NCBI RefSeq assembly: GCF_036785885.1
Contig: NC_092322.1
Location: forward strand, 13,662,466 to 13,726,465
DNA from: Coffea arabica
Taxonomy: Eukaryota > Streptophyta > Magnoliopsida > Gentianales > Rubiaceae
DNA: 64,000 bases
Direction of reading: 5' to 3'
Notes under the pieces: model-generated
Told to the model about the DNA's origin: nothing
Databases searched by the model: none
What the model saw: the letters and a program-made list of their open reading frames with translations, nothing else
Translations under genes and position numbers: made by a program
Shown here: one piece after another, positions 46,313 through 58,300 of the stretch
Position numbering within the stretch: the first letter of the stretch is position 1
Layout: each line of letters starts with the position of its first letter

Positions 46313-47986
46313 TGACAGGTGTCGAGCCTGTACAATAATAATTACTAAAAAGTCCTAATTACCACCACAATTAATTATAGAACAAATCCAAATACTGGAG
46401 CAAGGATCCTAGGTGTGCAATGGGTTACTTGATTCACCCTATTCCGGAAGAGTTTGCTTGATCCGATATACCAAATTTGTCTATAAAAATATTAAATTTG
46501 CATACAATAGCAAGTAGGGTCGATTCCACAGGGAACGAATAGGAAATTGTTTCTTTCCAAGTCAATAGAGCAAAATTGGGGAAGATTTGATGGAATGCAA
46601 ATAAAAATAAAATAAACAAAACTCAAAAGCTAACTCACCAGGTACAATTTACTAAAAATAACAATTAATAAAATTCTACCCAAAGGATCAACTCTTTAGG
46701 CACGGTCCAATCAAATGATCATCGATGCAAAGATATTTCATTCATTCGTCACTAGGTTGGTTATAACTATCAACAAGCTCTGACAGCCAGTTCTTCCTTA
46801 CTTTTCCGACAGTCAAGGTACGACCATTGATTGTTTCTCTAATCAGAAAACAACCCTAGATACGACCGTAGGAATTTAATTATCCAATTGCATTAAAACT
46901 AGAAAAACTCAACCCTAACCAATAAACATGCTAAGAGAGTTTATTTAAATTAGATCTTGCATTCCCCCAACATAAAGCCAATTATGGTGGTTGTCACTAG
47001 ATATCAACTAAGCGAATAATTACGGATTCAATTTAGCTAATGTGACAGTAGGCTATTAAATTAAATTAAACACCCGGCCGTTGATATTCAATTAATAAAA
47101 TACCCATGAACGATTAATCCAGAAAATGCACAAATAGCAACAAGTTGGAAGAAATAATGAAGATTCGATAGGATCTCACAGATATTATAGACCGCGCCTT
47201 CGCGTCAACCTTTGGATAGAGGAGAAAACTAGCCGCTCATCATCGTATCAATTTCACGTGATTTGATTGATTCCATCCATACAAACATCAAAGAATTTGC
47301 AACGATGAAGTACCGAAGAAAGAAAAGGGAAAAAGTCTTCCTTTTCTCTGCGTTGGTGTTCGTACTGAAGCCGAAAAAATACAACGCAAAAGCTAATGAA
47401 AATTGTACAAGACCAAAGCCAAAGCAAAAGAGTCAAAAGTGTCAAAGCCAAAAAGCAAACGGAAGTCTACAACGTTTGACCGCTATGGGAAAAGAAGACT
47501 AAAGCTAATGTATCAATTAGACGTGAATCTGGCTTTGCTAATTGCTGCTGAAGACCAAAGGAAAAAGACGTCTGATCCCACAAAAGCCAAAGCTCTTCTA
47601 ATTGATATCACGTGAATCTGGCCCCTTTTTTTCCTTTGTTGCCGCCGCCACAGAGACCAAGAAACGTCTATAGTTTTACTTTCTTTTGGAGCCTGGGCTT
47701 TGATTCCATGCGTCTGGTTTGCATGGGCTTGGTATCCTAGTTAGCCTGCTGCTACCAATTTTGCGGATCCGGCTTTGGGTGTTCTTTACAATTTTTGGTG
47801 TGAGCATGTCATGAAATAGAGAAACTTTTGAAATTTCACCTTGCGGTTGTGGAAGCACTTTATATATCAAACACCTACAATTTATACAAATATAAAATAT
47901 GAGCAAAAACTAAATACCTAGCGCAGGAAGTAGCCAAAATTAGGATAGAATAACAGTGTAAAATATGCTCAATAATTGCTCTATCA
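46313..47986 (-). mobile_element. solo LTR related to element 1
   Basis: 1674 bp beginning TGACAGGTGTCGAGCCTGTACAATAATAA, the reverse of the element 1 LTR end, and ending CTCTATCA. A perfect duplication GTATA lies at 46308-46312 and 47987-47991. The first 800 bp match the reverse of element 1's LTR; the rest is more diverged. No internal region. It lies about 290 bp upstream of the TATA box of P450 copy 3 and may influence that promoter. Confidence 0.88.
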
Positions 47987-48276
47987 GTATATCAAATCAA
48001 AAGGACTCATCTAAACATTCTGACATTCACCAATTATCTCTCATTCATAGATAAAATATGGAAATCATAATTCTGCAAATTCATCATAATATCTCCATTA
48101 TAACTATTGAAGAAAATTTGAAGACAGATAAATTATTTATTCTAACTATTCTTCCATGGAAACAACAACAACAAAACCAATTTAAGGCTTTTAACCCATG
48201 TGCCACACTGATCACAATAATTTGCATAGTGAGTTCTTGCTAGTGGTTGTTGTGTGACTTCCACGCCTTTGCTCAT

Positions 48277-48284
48277 TATAAATA
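48277..48284 (+). promoter_or_regulatory. TATA box of P450 copy 3
   Basis: TATAAATA, 104 bp before the ATG, with the same flanks as in copies 1 and 2. Confidence 0.75.
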
Positions 48285-48380
48285 CCGGCCCCCTCCACAT
48301 TCCAAACATACTCAACCACCTCCTTTGTGCTGTATTCTGCTTTCTTCTGCCGCCACCACCACCCCCACTGCTCCCACAAA

Positions 48381-50608
48381 ATGGAAAGCTTTTCTCCTAC
48401 CTGGGCTGCATATGCACTTGTGTGGGTTGCAACGGTGGTTATTGCACACCTCTCGAAGCATTTCCATCAGAAAAAACTCAACCTCCCACCAGGTCCAAGG
48501 CAATGGCCTATAATTGGAAACTTAAACCTCATTGGCACCCTTCCTCATCGTTCACTCCATCAACTCTCCCTCACATATGGCCCCCTAATGCACCTTCAAT
48601 TCGGCTCCTTCCCAGTTGTCGCTGCCTCCTCTGTGGAGATGGCCAAAGTTTTCCTCAAAACCATGGACCTCACATTTGCAGGGAGGCCTAAAACTGCAGC
48701 CGGAAAATATACCGCTTATGATTGCACCAACGTGACTTGGTCCCCTTACGGACCATACTTGCGCCAGGCACGTAAGATTTTCCTTACGGAATTATTCAGT
48801 GCAAAAAGACTAGAATCATATGAACATATTCGGGTGGAAGAAATGAATTCGCTTCTGCTGCAGCTGTTCAAGTCATTGGGCAAGCCTATCGTGTTGAGAG
48901 ATTATCTTTCAACAGGGAATTTGAACGTGATTAGTAGGATGGTCCTGGGGAAAAGATACATTGTTGAGTCTGAGAACTCAATTGTCACGCCCGAAGAGTT
49001 CAGGCAAATGCTGGACGAGGTGTTTTTGCTGACTGGTGTGTTTAACATTGGTGATTTCATACCTTGGATCGATTTCTTGGATTTGCAGGGGTATATCAAG
49101 AGGATGAAAATCTTGAGCAAGAAATTTGATAGGTTTCTGGAGCATATTCTCGATGAACATAATGCCCAGAGGAAGGACGAAACTGATTGTGTCAGCAAGG
49201 ACATGGTGGACGTCCTTCTGGGCCTTGCAGATGATCCCACTTTGGGGGTGAAGCTAGAGAGGCATGGAGTCAAGGCATTGATTCTGGTATATATTACTTA
49301 CAAACAGCATACCGCATGCTGTCAAGTTTTAAACGACTGAAAACTTGAGAGAAATATTCAGTGATCTTTTGAACTTGAATACTCCCCAAATTTTTCTTTG
49401 CTACTGAAAACTTGAGAGAAAGTAGTCAGGATCTTTGGAGTTTGAGGAAAAATTTTCAGTGGAGGCAGAATTAACAAGAAAATTCTTTTTAATCCTTCTA
49501 AAAGAAATTGCTTTTGATAAAGGTACTCAAGTAAGTAAGAATATTGTTGGCCAAGTACAGTCAATTTGCAACTTAAAAACGTTTGTGGGCCAAGTCAATT
49601 TGCAACACAAGAAGTTGATTAGAACTTGAGTTTTGCTGATAAGTACATTGGTTCTATTCATTTGTTTATTCTTTGCCAAATTAATATATCCATGATAGTA
49701 AGATTTATTTCATGTTCCGGTGGGGAGCACAAATAATAATTCTTAAGAAATTCCAAGCCTATTATAGGAAATTTATTTTGTGCCCTGCTTCTGCAAGAAA
49801 TAACCACTTTTTTTGCAATTTTTTTTAGGTTATTCTCTAAACACGGTTTTTAACTAATTTTTTTAATTACGTTTTCATTCAGATATCACATTCGGAACAT
49901 TGAAACATAAATAAGTTTAAGAACTTCAATGATTGGACTAAGTTTCTTGCTGCACTTTGCGTAATCATTGAACTCTAGGACCTGCTTGCTGGTGGAACCG
50001 AGACCTCAGCGACAACAGTAGAATGGGCCATTTCGGAGCTACTGAAAAACCCAGAAATATTGAACAAGGCAGCCGAAGAACTCGACCGTGTTATCGGTCA
50101 GAATCGATGGGTGAACGAGAAGGACATGCCAAATCTTCCTTACATAGAGGCTATTGTTAAAGAAACAATGCGTATGCATCCCGTGGTCCCATTGCTAGTG
50201 CCAAGATGTGCTCGCGAAGATTGCAAAGTTGCAGGGTACGATATTCAAAAGGGGACTCGAGTCATCGTCAACGTTTGGTCAATTGTGAGGGACCCCGAAT
50301 TGTGGGAGAAGCCAGAGGTATTTTGGCCCGACAGATTCATGGGAAAGGACATTGACTTCAAAGGGCAAGACTGTAAGTTCCTGCCATTTGGTGCTGGAAG
50401 AAGAATGTGCCCAGGGTATAGTTTAGGCCTCAAGGTTATCCAATCTAGTTTGGCCAATCTTTTACATGGATACAGATGGAAGTTGCCAAATGACATGAAA
50501 CCTAAGGACCTGGACATGGAAGAAATGTTCGGGCTTACTACACCAAGAAAGATCCCACTTGTTGCCATTGTTGAGCCTCGGCTTCCGCGTAATCTTTATT
50601 CACTATGA
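48381..50608 (+). CDS. cytochrome P450 copy 3 (CYP71 clan, CYP92-like), two exons
   Basis: Exon 1 is 48381-49286, the intron 49287-49978 (GT...AG, phase 0) and exon 2 49979-50608, giving 511 aa. The anchor helix lies at about residues 8-28, then LPPGPRQWP. The I-helix reads GGTETS, the K-helix ETMRMHP, the PERF region WPDRF and the heme loop FGAGRRMCPG, which is fully canonical with the Cys ligand. It is an ER-bound monooxygenase using NADPH-P450 reductase; the substrate is unknown (CYP92-like relatives act on phenolics, flavonoids or terpenoids). The C-helix reads YLRQARK, with Leu where Trp is usual. The frame and splice sites are intact, and this is the copy most likely to work. A start ATG further upstream at 48327 is in frame, but the paralogs support 48381. 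Confidence 0.93.
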
Positions 50609-51022
50609 TTCACTACGTGTATGATTGATCTCCCAGTATCAACTTTTGTTCAAATAAATCAGCTCTGCAAGTTTAGAATTTGTAGCTGCGCTTATTTGTG
50701 TTTGCCAATTGCCACAACGCTGCAAACCCTTGTAGTTGGTGCATGGCATATGCGTAATCACTGAGATTGTTATGCGTATTGAAGTCCAAATTTGTTCGCA
50801 ATTATGTGAAACTGTGAATATGCACACCCCTGATGTTTCAAATACATTCTATAACATTCTGATGCTAGTTTAAATCTGCAATAGCAGGTGCACAGTCAAA
50901 GCAATGTGCTCTCTGCCATCTTTCCTCTTAGCATCTTCCATCAATTCCTGTGCACCTCTAAGCCATGCCACTGGATTGGTGCTACTTTCCGTACTTGTTG
51001 GGAGGAAGAGAGAAAGAGAGAG

Positions 51023-51053
<31 letters not shown>

Positions 51054-51960
51054 GGAGGCAGTGGTATGGGAAGGGAGGGAAGTGGAAGAGCAGCAGTGGT
51101 GTGGTGTGGGGAGAAAGAGGAAGAAGAGAGAAAGAAAAGAAAAAAGAAAAAAAAGGGAAAAAAAAACCAAGATTTGGAATTTTTTTAAACCTTCAAATGC
51201 ACAAAAGTTTTCTTACAAATTTTATAGTAAAGCATAGTAAAATTTTAAACTAACAAATAGAAAATAGCAATCATTTTGGAAACAAACCCTGAGATTTATT
51301 ATAATATCACTTAGCTTCTCTACAGTTTTTAAAATTTTACTTTCTTCCCCTGCCAACTTGGGAAGATCAAATGTTCCTATCAAAGGTCACAAATTTACAA
51401 CAATTACGGTTGCACTCTTTATGACTATTTAACTGAAAAACCGAAACAAGAAGAGAATTTTTAAAAGACCAAAAACTATAGATGAAAAAGATAACCAAAT
51501 TGCTATCCAATATTGGTCGATATTTAAATAAGTCAGAATTTAAAAAATTAATCAAAAATGTTCTAATGACCAAATATATATCTAGGAGTATTCTTTTTTT
51601 TTTTTTGTTAGAACATCATTTGTTATACAAGGTAATAGTTATTGTACATCTACAAGATTATTCGTTATTGCATTTATAGTTGCTCATAGTTTCAACTTTT
51701 TACTTTTTAGCTTTATTTTATTTTTTATTGTTGTTGTACGCTTAATAAGTAGGATAGCATAAGAGTAATATTAGAACAAAAATTTTATCTTTCTTGCATT
51801 TCCTTCAAAGGGGCTAAAATGTATGAAAAATATGAATCCAAGATAGGTATGTGAGATTTTAAAAATTGAAAGAGATCTAAGTGATATTATGAGAAATGTC
51901 ATGCGAGGTTTCTGAAATTACCCAAAAAAAATCATCCAAATGAACCTTCTTGTTGTTGCA
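50609..51960 (+). repeat. 3' flank of P450 copy 3 and intergenic unit, copy 3
   Basis: A polyadenylation-like CAAATAAATCAG lies near 50650. A purine-rich tract with an A-run of about 25 occupies 50997-51170; its ORFs are low-complexity. 51228-51915 matches 4011-4920 and gives the empty site for the Copia element there. After about 51915 the similarity stops. Confidence 0.78.
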
Positions 51961-52967
51961 AAATCTTTGCTTCGGAATCTTAGTGCCATATTTCCATCTT
52001 CTTTAACTCTCCGTCTATCCACCAAAAAAAAAAAAAGAAGCAATTTTGGTAGCGAGCTACTTTGAATAAGATCGTTGAATAAGATCGTGAAATAATTGCA
52101 TGTAGAAATTTGACAAGAAGTGAAAGCAATCAAACTTGCAATACGTCAACATACATTTTTATATGAACACGTATTCTAGTATTCCATGAGCCATTCTGTC
52201 TTGCCTTTCGTTCTGCTAGGAAATGGCCAAATCCTCCTAATATATTGTTACTTCCCAAAAAAATCCGCCAAATATGGCTTTGTCGGCCATGTAGCACGAC
52301 GGGGAGGTCCAGAATATTTTTTTAAAAAAAAATGGCAGAGGGTCGTCGCGCCCGCTGGCCTTTTTAACCACACTGTCGCGCCAACGTGATGAAACGAACC
52401 TGGCAGCTATGCGACGAGCCTTTTTTTTTTTTCAAATGTTTTGTAAAAAATGAGTAGGTTCCGTTAAGTTTTTTTTTTTTTTTGATAAGGCGGTTTTGGT
52501 TTCTTAAGTTTTAGCATGTTTAGGATTTACAATATATTATTTAGGGTTTAGGATTTGTTAAGTTTGTCGATAAAAGGGTTTGGATATGGCCATTGTAGTT
52601 AATAAAGAATTTATTAAGTTTGTTAATATAGTCGATAACTTACTTAAAAATTAAATTAAACATAATTGTATTAAAGAAAAAAATGAGTACATGTGTAAAA
52701 CCCACGATTTTTGGGCTCATTTTATCTTGCCCAATTTAATAAAATGGTAATTTTATTATGGGTAAAAGTAAAAGTAATTGCAGGTTAGGTTAAATGGTTA
52801 ATTAAGGGGTAAGATGAGATAAAATAGGGCGAAAGTTTACCAGAGTTAAAACTCCTATTTAAACTACCTACTAGTGGGTGGTTATTGGGGTTTAGCATAC
52901 TTATCAAAACAACAAAGAAAAAAAAATAACTACAACGTTACCTTTCTTTCGTCTGCCACCTTAGAGC
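51961..52967. other. intergenic sequence, no gene recognised
   Basis: Contains a block near 52225-52280 that is inverted relative to about 30765-30815, short T-runs, and a GC-richer patch at 52330-52420. An ORF at 52186-52389 has no recognisable domain. Nothing else is supported. Confidence 0.5.
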
Positions 52968-54465
52968 TGTTGGAATATATGCCCTAAAACAATGTATTTG
53001 TTTTTATTTTATACATTCCTTATTATATGTTTTGTATTTTAATAACTTCTTATTTATCTGTTAAATATTAGATACAACCGATAAAGTCCTTATAATATTA
53101 CTAATGTGATGATAGCCACAAGAGTTGGTGACTATGAGATATCAATCGCATTTATAGTAATATTATTAAAATTTCCTAGTTTTTGTACTAATGAAATAGG
53201 ACATCTTTAGTACGGTAAAACTAGTACACAGTTAGCCTCTAATTAATGTAATTAGTGGTTGTTCTCATCAACTATGGTATGAAGATACTTAGGCTAATAT
53301 GTAGATGATTTGAAAAGTACAAATGCATTGGAGTGATCCGTTTAGAGATCCCGTTAGGATATCTATCTAGTGCCAATGGTGTATCTCTAGTGAAAATTTG
53401 TGTAAGTGATCCTACGACTTGAGATCACCATAGAATCTTGAGTGGGAATCACTACATTTTGACTCTAATTACTTGTTACTCTTTGAGAGTGCCTTAAAGT
53501 GTAGAAGTTGGATGTAGTGTGAAGCACGTAAAGAAAATGGGTGATCAAGATAGGATTTACCACTCTGATAGAAGGAGTTGATATCCGGATGGCCACTAGT
53601 GAGAAATTAACCCTAAAGTCAACTGTTAGGTAAATTGAAGAATGTCTTCAATTTAACCTAATTAAGGGTAAATTTCGGGAACTAGAAAATTTAATTAGTC
53701 ATCAGGGAATTGGCACTTATTCCTTATTCCTGACTAATTGGATATCTTTGCTAAAAGGATAATAATTACACGGTAATTTTTCACGGAAAGGTTAGGTCAA
53801 GTTCCCTTGACTAATTCCGAATAATTGGGCAATCACGATGTGTTGCTAGACACCGCTCGTGATTTATAATTATGGATTAATTATTTATTATAAGTTATGA
53901 TAAAATAAAGTCATTTATTTTATCTAATTATTAAACCATAATTATTACCAAAGCATTCGGGACCTATTGGGTCACACGCAATAGAGATTTAATCCTGGAT
54001 TGAAACTATGTGAATTATCGGGTTTAATTTTAAAAGAAAATTAATCCCAGGCCTATTTGAGTAGATAAGAGTAAATGGTTATCTCTTATTTATCAGATAC
54101 TGATAGATAGAGTCTTGGGTGATGAGAAGTCTTATGGCTTTGATTTTGAATCAGACAAGAAGACTTATCATTCTATATCATCATATATCTCTCTCATCAT
54201 AGAGCTCTCGGGTTTTTCCAATTGATTTTTTGGGGGCTGATATACAGATACTAAAAATCGAAGTTTTGTGATTGTCACACACAAAAGAGAGAAAAATATA
54301 CATTTAAAAAGAGTAAAAAGGCTAGCACCTTTTTCTCTTCAATACATAGTTCGTGAGACGATCTAGGGTTGCTCTAGCGTGGATATCAGTAGAGGCAGAA
54401 CGATTGGACTGCTCAAGGGCTGACCATCCTCAAATTCCGCTGCGTAGTATCCCTAAAACCCAACA
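52968..54465 (+). repeat. 5' LTR of the interrupted Copia element (1498 bp)
   Basis: Starts TGTTGGAATATATGCCCTAA, a start seen in many plant Copia LTRs, and ends AAAACCCAACA directly before the primer site. Confidence 0.88.
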
Positions 54466-54466
54466 G

Positions 54467-54479
54467 TGGTATTAGAGCC
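54467..54479 (+). other. primer binding site of the interrupted Copia element
   Basis: TGGTATTAGAGCC, the initiator-Met tRNA complement with one change (C to T at position 7). Confidence 0.85.
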
Positions 54480-55303
54480 ATCCCTAAGAATTTTACGTAT
54501 GATTTTAAGCAATTTTGGATTCATGGATTAATATTACTGGTTGGATTTAATTAATATGCGGAATTATGGAATAATTGTTTTTGGTTTTTCAAAACAAAAA
54601 AAAAAGGGTTTTTCATGAAAGCTTTTGAAAACTGCGTTATGCGCACGAAGCTTTGGAAGCTGCGGACATCATAAGCACCTGTTTTTTTTTCTTCTTTGGT
54701 GGATTTGCGTCACCCATGGTCATAGTTGATCATTTGCAAAAGTTGCAGGATGATCATTGAACAAAAAGAAAAAAAAAACCGACATAGCAAGTTTCATTTG
54801 CAAACTTGCGGCTGCTGCGATGTTGCGGCTGCAAGGGCTGCCGCCAGCTGCTGCTGCCATGTGAGGCCATGGTGGCTTTCCTTGGTGGCAGTGGGAGATT
54901 GTACGCCTGGTGGTGGTTGCTGGGTAGAAGAGCTATGAGCTCTCTGGGACAAAAGCGCAGCAAATTTGCTGCAGACATCGGCAAGGGCACAGCAGCCTCC
55001 TCACGGTTGCTGCCCATGACCTCCGATGGCTGCTACCAGGAGCCGCTGCCACTGGTGGTCAGTGGAGACTCCAGTGGTGGTGGCTGTTGCGGTGGTAGCT
55101 CCGCTATCCAGCAAACAGGCGACCAAGAGCAGCAGCAATCAGGCACGGGAATACTATGTACCTTGGTGTTGTAGCCGAGTGATTGCTGCCAGCGATCTTC
55201 CGCTTGCTGCCGCTTGCTGCCGCTGCTATGTGAGGCCATGGGAGGCTTCCTTGGTGGTGGTGGAAAGTTGCTATAGCTCTTGGTGGTTGCTAGGTAAGCA
55301 AAC
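54480..55303 (+). other. leader of the Copia element with duplicated GCTGCTG-rich block
   Basis: Two similar blocks, 54830-54925 and 55205-55295, share CTGCTGCCA-type repeats, ATGTGAGGCCATGG, GGCTTCCTTGGTGG and GGTGGTTGCT. The overlapping ORFs on both strands (Cys, Ala, Ser or Gly rich) come from the triplet repeats and show no domain. Confidence 0.55.
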
Positions 55304-58300
55304 TGTGAGAACCCTGAAAAATGGATATATAAACTAGTGCATATTTCATTTGCATTTCTTTTATTCTTTGATAATTTTTAGTATTACTTTTAATTGTTCG
55401 CAATTAAGTACGTAATAATAGGTTTACGAAAAAATAATATAATTTTCCTAAGTTATGAAATTTCTTGATTTTATTTGATTAAATTAATATCTTTAGGGTT
55501 AGATTAATTTGTCGCCTTAACATAAAAGGATAGAATACTTAATTCCTTTATGCTAAAGTAATGATACTTGAGTCAATAGACTTACGATCTCAAAATAAAT
55601 TATTTAATTCTTATGATTAATTTCAATTAGTTGCTAATGTTAAATGTTGATAGGAATTTCCGCGTTAAGATAAAAACCAATGAATTTTAGATAAATATGA
55701 TTCTAATATATTAAACATGCTTAAGGCGTGAAAATTCGATAAAAATGGTTTATGTATATTAGGATATAATTAGGCGTTTGAATCACGCTTGGGAATAATT
55801 TTTAGAATTAAGTTGAAATTGAGAAATTAAGTTGAAGTTAGGGAGCAAAGTGAAAAGACCAAAACGCCCTTACATTTCCATGCAAACCAAACGAAACTTC
55901 TGACCACAAGTCTAATCGCCGCAGCTATTACCCATTTCTGTACGCAACCAATTCTTATACGCAATCCTTTCCTTAAACCGCGGCACCACAATACCATCCT
56001 CTCTATATCACAATCTAAAACCGCAATTCCAATTTCTTCTCTGCACAAGCAAACCGCAAACCACTTCCTTTCATGATACCGAGACACCACCCTTCACCAA
56101 ACCTCATTTCCTTCTCTGCACAACTCCACCGAAACCACTGCAATTCCTCTCCACAACCGCACCTCACCTCTTCCTCTGCCTTAGACCGAGAGCATCCGAG
56201 AGAGAGAACAACCTGGTGAGCTGCATCCGTGAGCTTGGGAGGGGGAAACGTGAGCTGCCAGAATTTTTTTTTTTGGTTCTGCCGTGAGCTGGAGTGAAAC
56301 CAGGGAGAAGATTTTCAGGAAGCTTCACCATTCTGCATCTTCATCTCCGCCAACTCCAACCAACCGAACTCAAATCCACCAGCTACAACCAATCTCAGCC
56401 GCAACTTAGGAGCCAGGAACCACCGACTGCACTTGAAGCCGAGAGCAAGGAAGAAATTTCTAGAAATTTTCGTGTGAGAGATTAGCTGCTATCTAAGGTA
56501 ATTTCTGGACTAATTAAGTTGATTGTGAGTTGAGCAAGCTACATCAGAGCTTGCATGTATGGATTATGCAGTCGGATGCTGAAATCAAACCACTAGAAAA
56601 ATTTCTGTTTTGATAAAATGTTGCTGCCGAGAATTTGAGGTGATAATGCAACTCCATTTGTGTTTTTCTGTGGCAATCTGAACACCTAAGCATCTTTAGC
56701 TGAGTGAAAACTTGAAGATTAAGACCATGCATGTTGAATTGTGCATTCGGATGATGTGTTAAAGCAAAGAAAAAAAAAATTCTGTTTTGGTTTAAAAAAT
56801 TTCTGCCGAGGAGCTGGCTTGAAATTGTAGTCTTATTTCTGACTTCCTGCAACAATCTGAGTTTGATTAATTGTTTAACTAATCAAAAACAAGAAGTTTA
56901 AGTCATCTAAGAACTTGCATGTGGGTGATAAGCAGCCGGATGAGAGCTTTAAGAAATTAAGTTCGGTTATGTGCATGTTTTGGAGCTGCCGAGAGCTTAG
57001 CTTGATTATTGCAGCCTGTGTTGGTTCAATTTTGTTGTTTAAGCTTATAACCATAATTAGATAGTTAATTACAAGTTAATTAGGCTCTGCATGTAGCTAA
57101 TTAGTTAGTTTAAACCAGAAAAATAAAATCAAAGTGTAATCTACCCCATGCATGTTCATCCGAGCCAAGCAGGAAAATTTTTAGAAAATTTTGATGTTAA
57201 TGGTTGTTGTTTGAACTCGATTTCTGAACTGAAAATGTTTATTTTCTAGCTAAGTAAGTGCATGAGGGAGTTGGGGGTTTAAAAACATGTTTTAACCCAG
57301 AAAATAAAATGAAAACAGGACGTCTCTTCATGCATGTCATCCGTGGCTGATGGGCGAAATTTCTGGATTTTTCTAGATGATTTTAGTTGCTGAATGAATC
57401 TGGTTTTGAAGTGGAAATTTTTAATAGCTAGCTAAGTGTTTAAATGCTGAATTTGAGTACCTAACACCCTGTTTAAACCAAGGGAAAAATTTGATCTAAA
57501 GTATATTAGTTGCTGAAATTATTATGTGATAGTAAAAGGTTGAGTTGGGATCTTAACTTGATTTTAAATTTTTCCCTGAATCTTGATGGATGGAAATGTC
57601 TGGAATTTGTTGTTTTGGAGTTCTATAAGAAATGTATGGATGGTTTGAATAAAAACATTTGGGTGTTAAAAGAAAAAAAGGAGTTTTCACAAGTGAAAAA
57701 TTGAAATTTCAGATTTTCGGATGTCCCTGACCAGTCTCAATAAAATGTTTATATCTTGGTGTAGGAAAATCCGTTTAAGGCGCCGTCAGTGGCATTTGAA
57801 ACTAGAATCATAGGCCTTTGTCTTGTAGAAATGTCGTATTTTTCCTCCATGTGTACTGCTGTCTGGGAATCCTTGAAGTAGACTGTTTTGGTATGAATGT
57901 CCTGTTTTCTTCGTGAAACTAAATTTTGATTTGGATTGAACTTGTAGCTTACTCGTGGTTTAAATTCTTGATTAAATTGTGGTTGGAAGTGATTGATGTT
58001 GTCAAGGGCTAATGATTGATGAAACCCTTGGCCATTGGAATGATTTTATAAGTATTACTGGATGATGGAATTCAATTGCTGGAATGTCTTGGAGGCCTTA
58101 CTTTTATTTTTATTTGTTCATGATGAGCTTGCTGAAACCAAGTGCTAATGATTGATGAAGCCTTGGTCATTCATTTTATTTTTATCAGAAATGCATTTGT
58201 TGAAATCTAGGGCTAATGATTGACGAAACCCTAGTAATTTGCTATGTGATTTTTGCCATATTTTGATCCATAATATGATTTCGAAACGGGATCGGAGCTG

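Larger units (their letters stand above)
52968..55303 (+). mobile_element. 5' part of a Copia element, interrupted by a Gypsy insertion
   Basis: An LTR of the TGTTGGAATATATGCCC type, a tRNA-Met primer site, and a leader. It is cut at 55303 by the start of a Gypsy LTR, so gag and pol should lie beyond the window on the far side of that insertion. Confidence 0.85.

Noticed and set aside
54726..55337. Cys/Ala/Ser-rich ORFs near the Copia leader
   Set aside because: Triplet-repeat composition explains them; the Gypsy insertion cuts through and no gag domain is visible.
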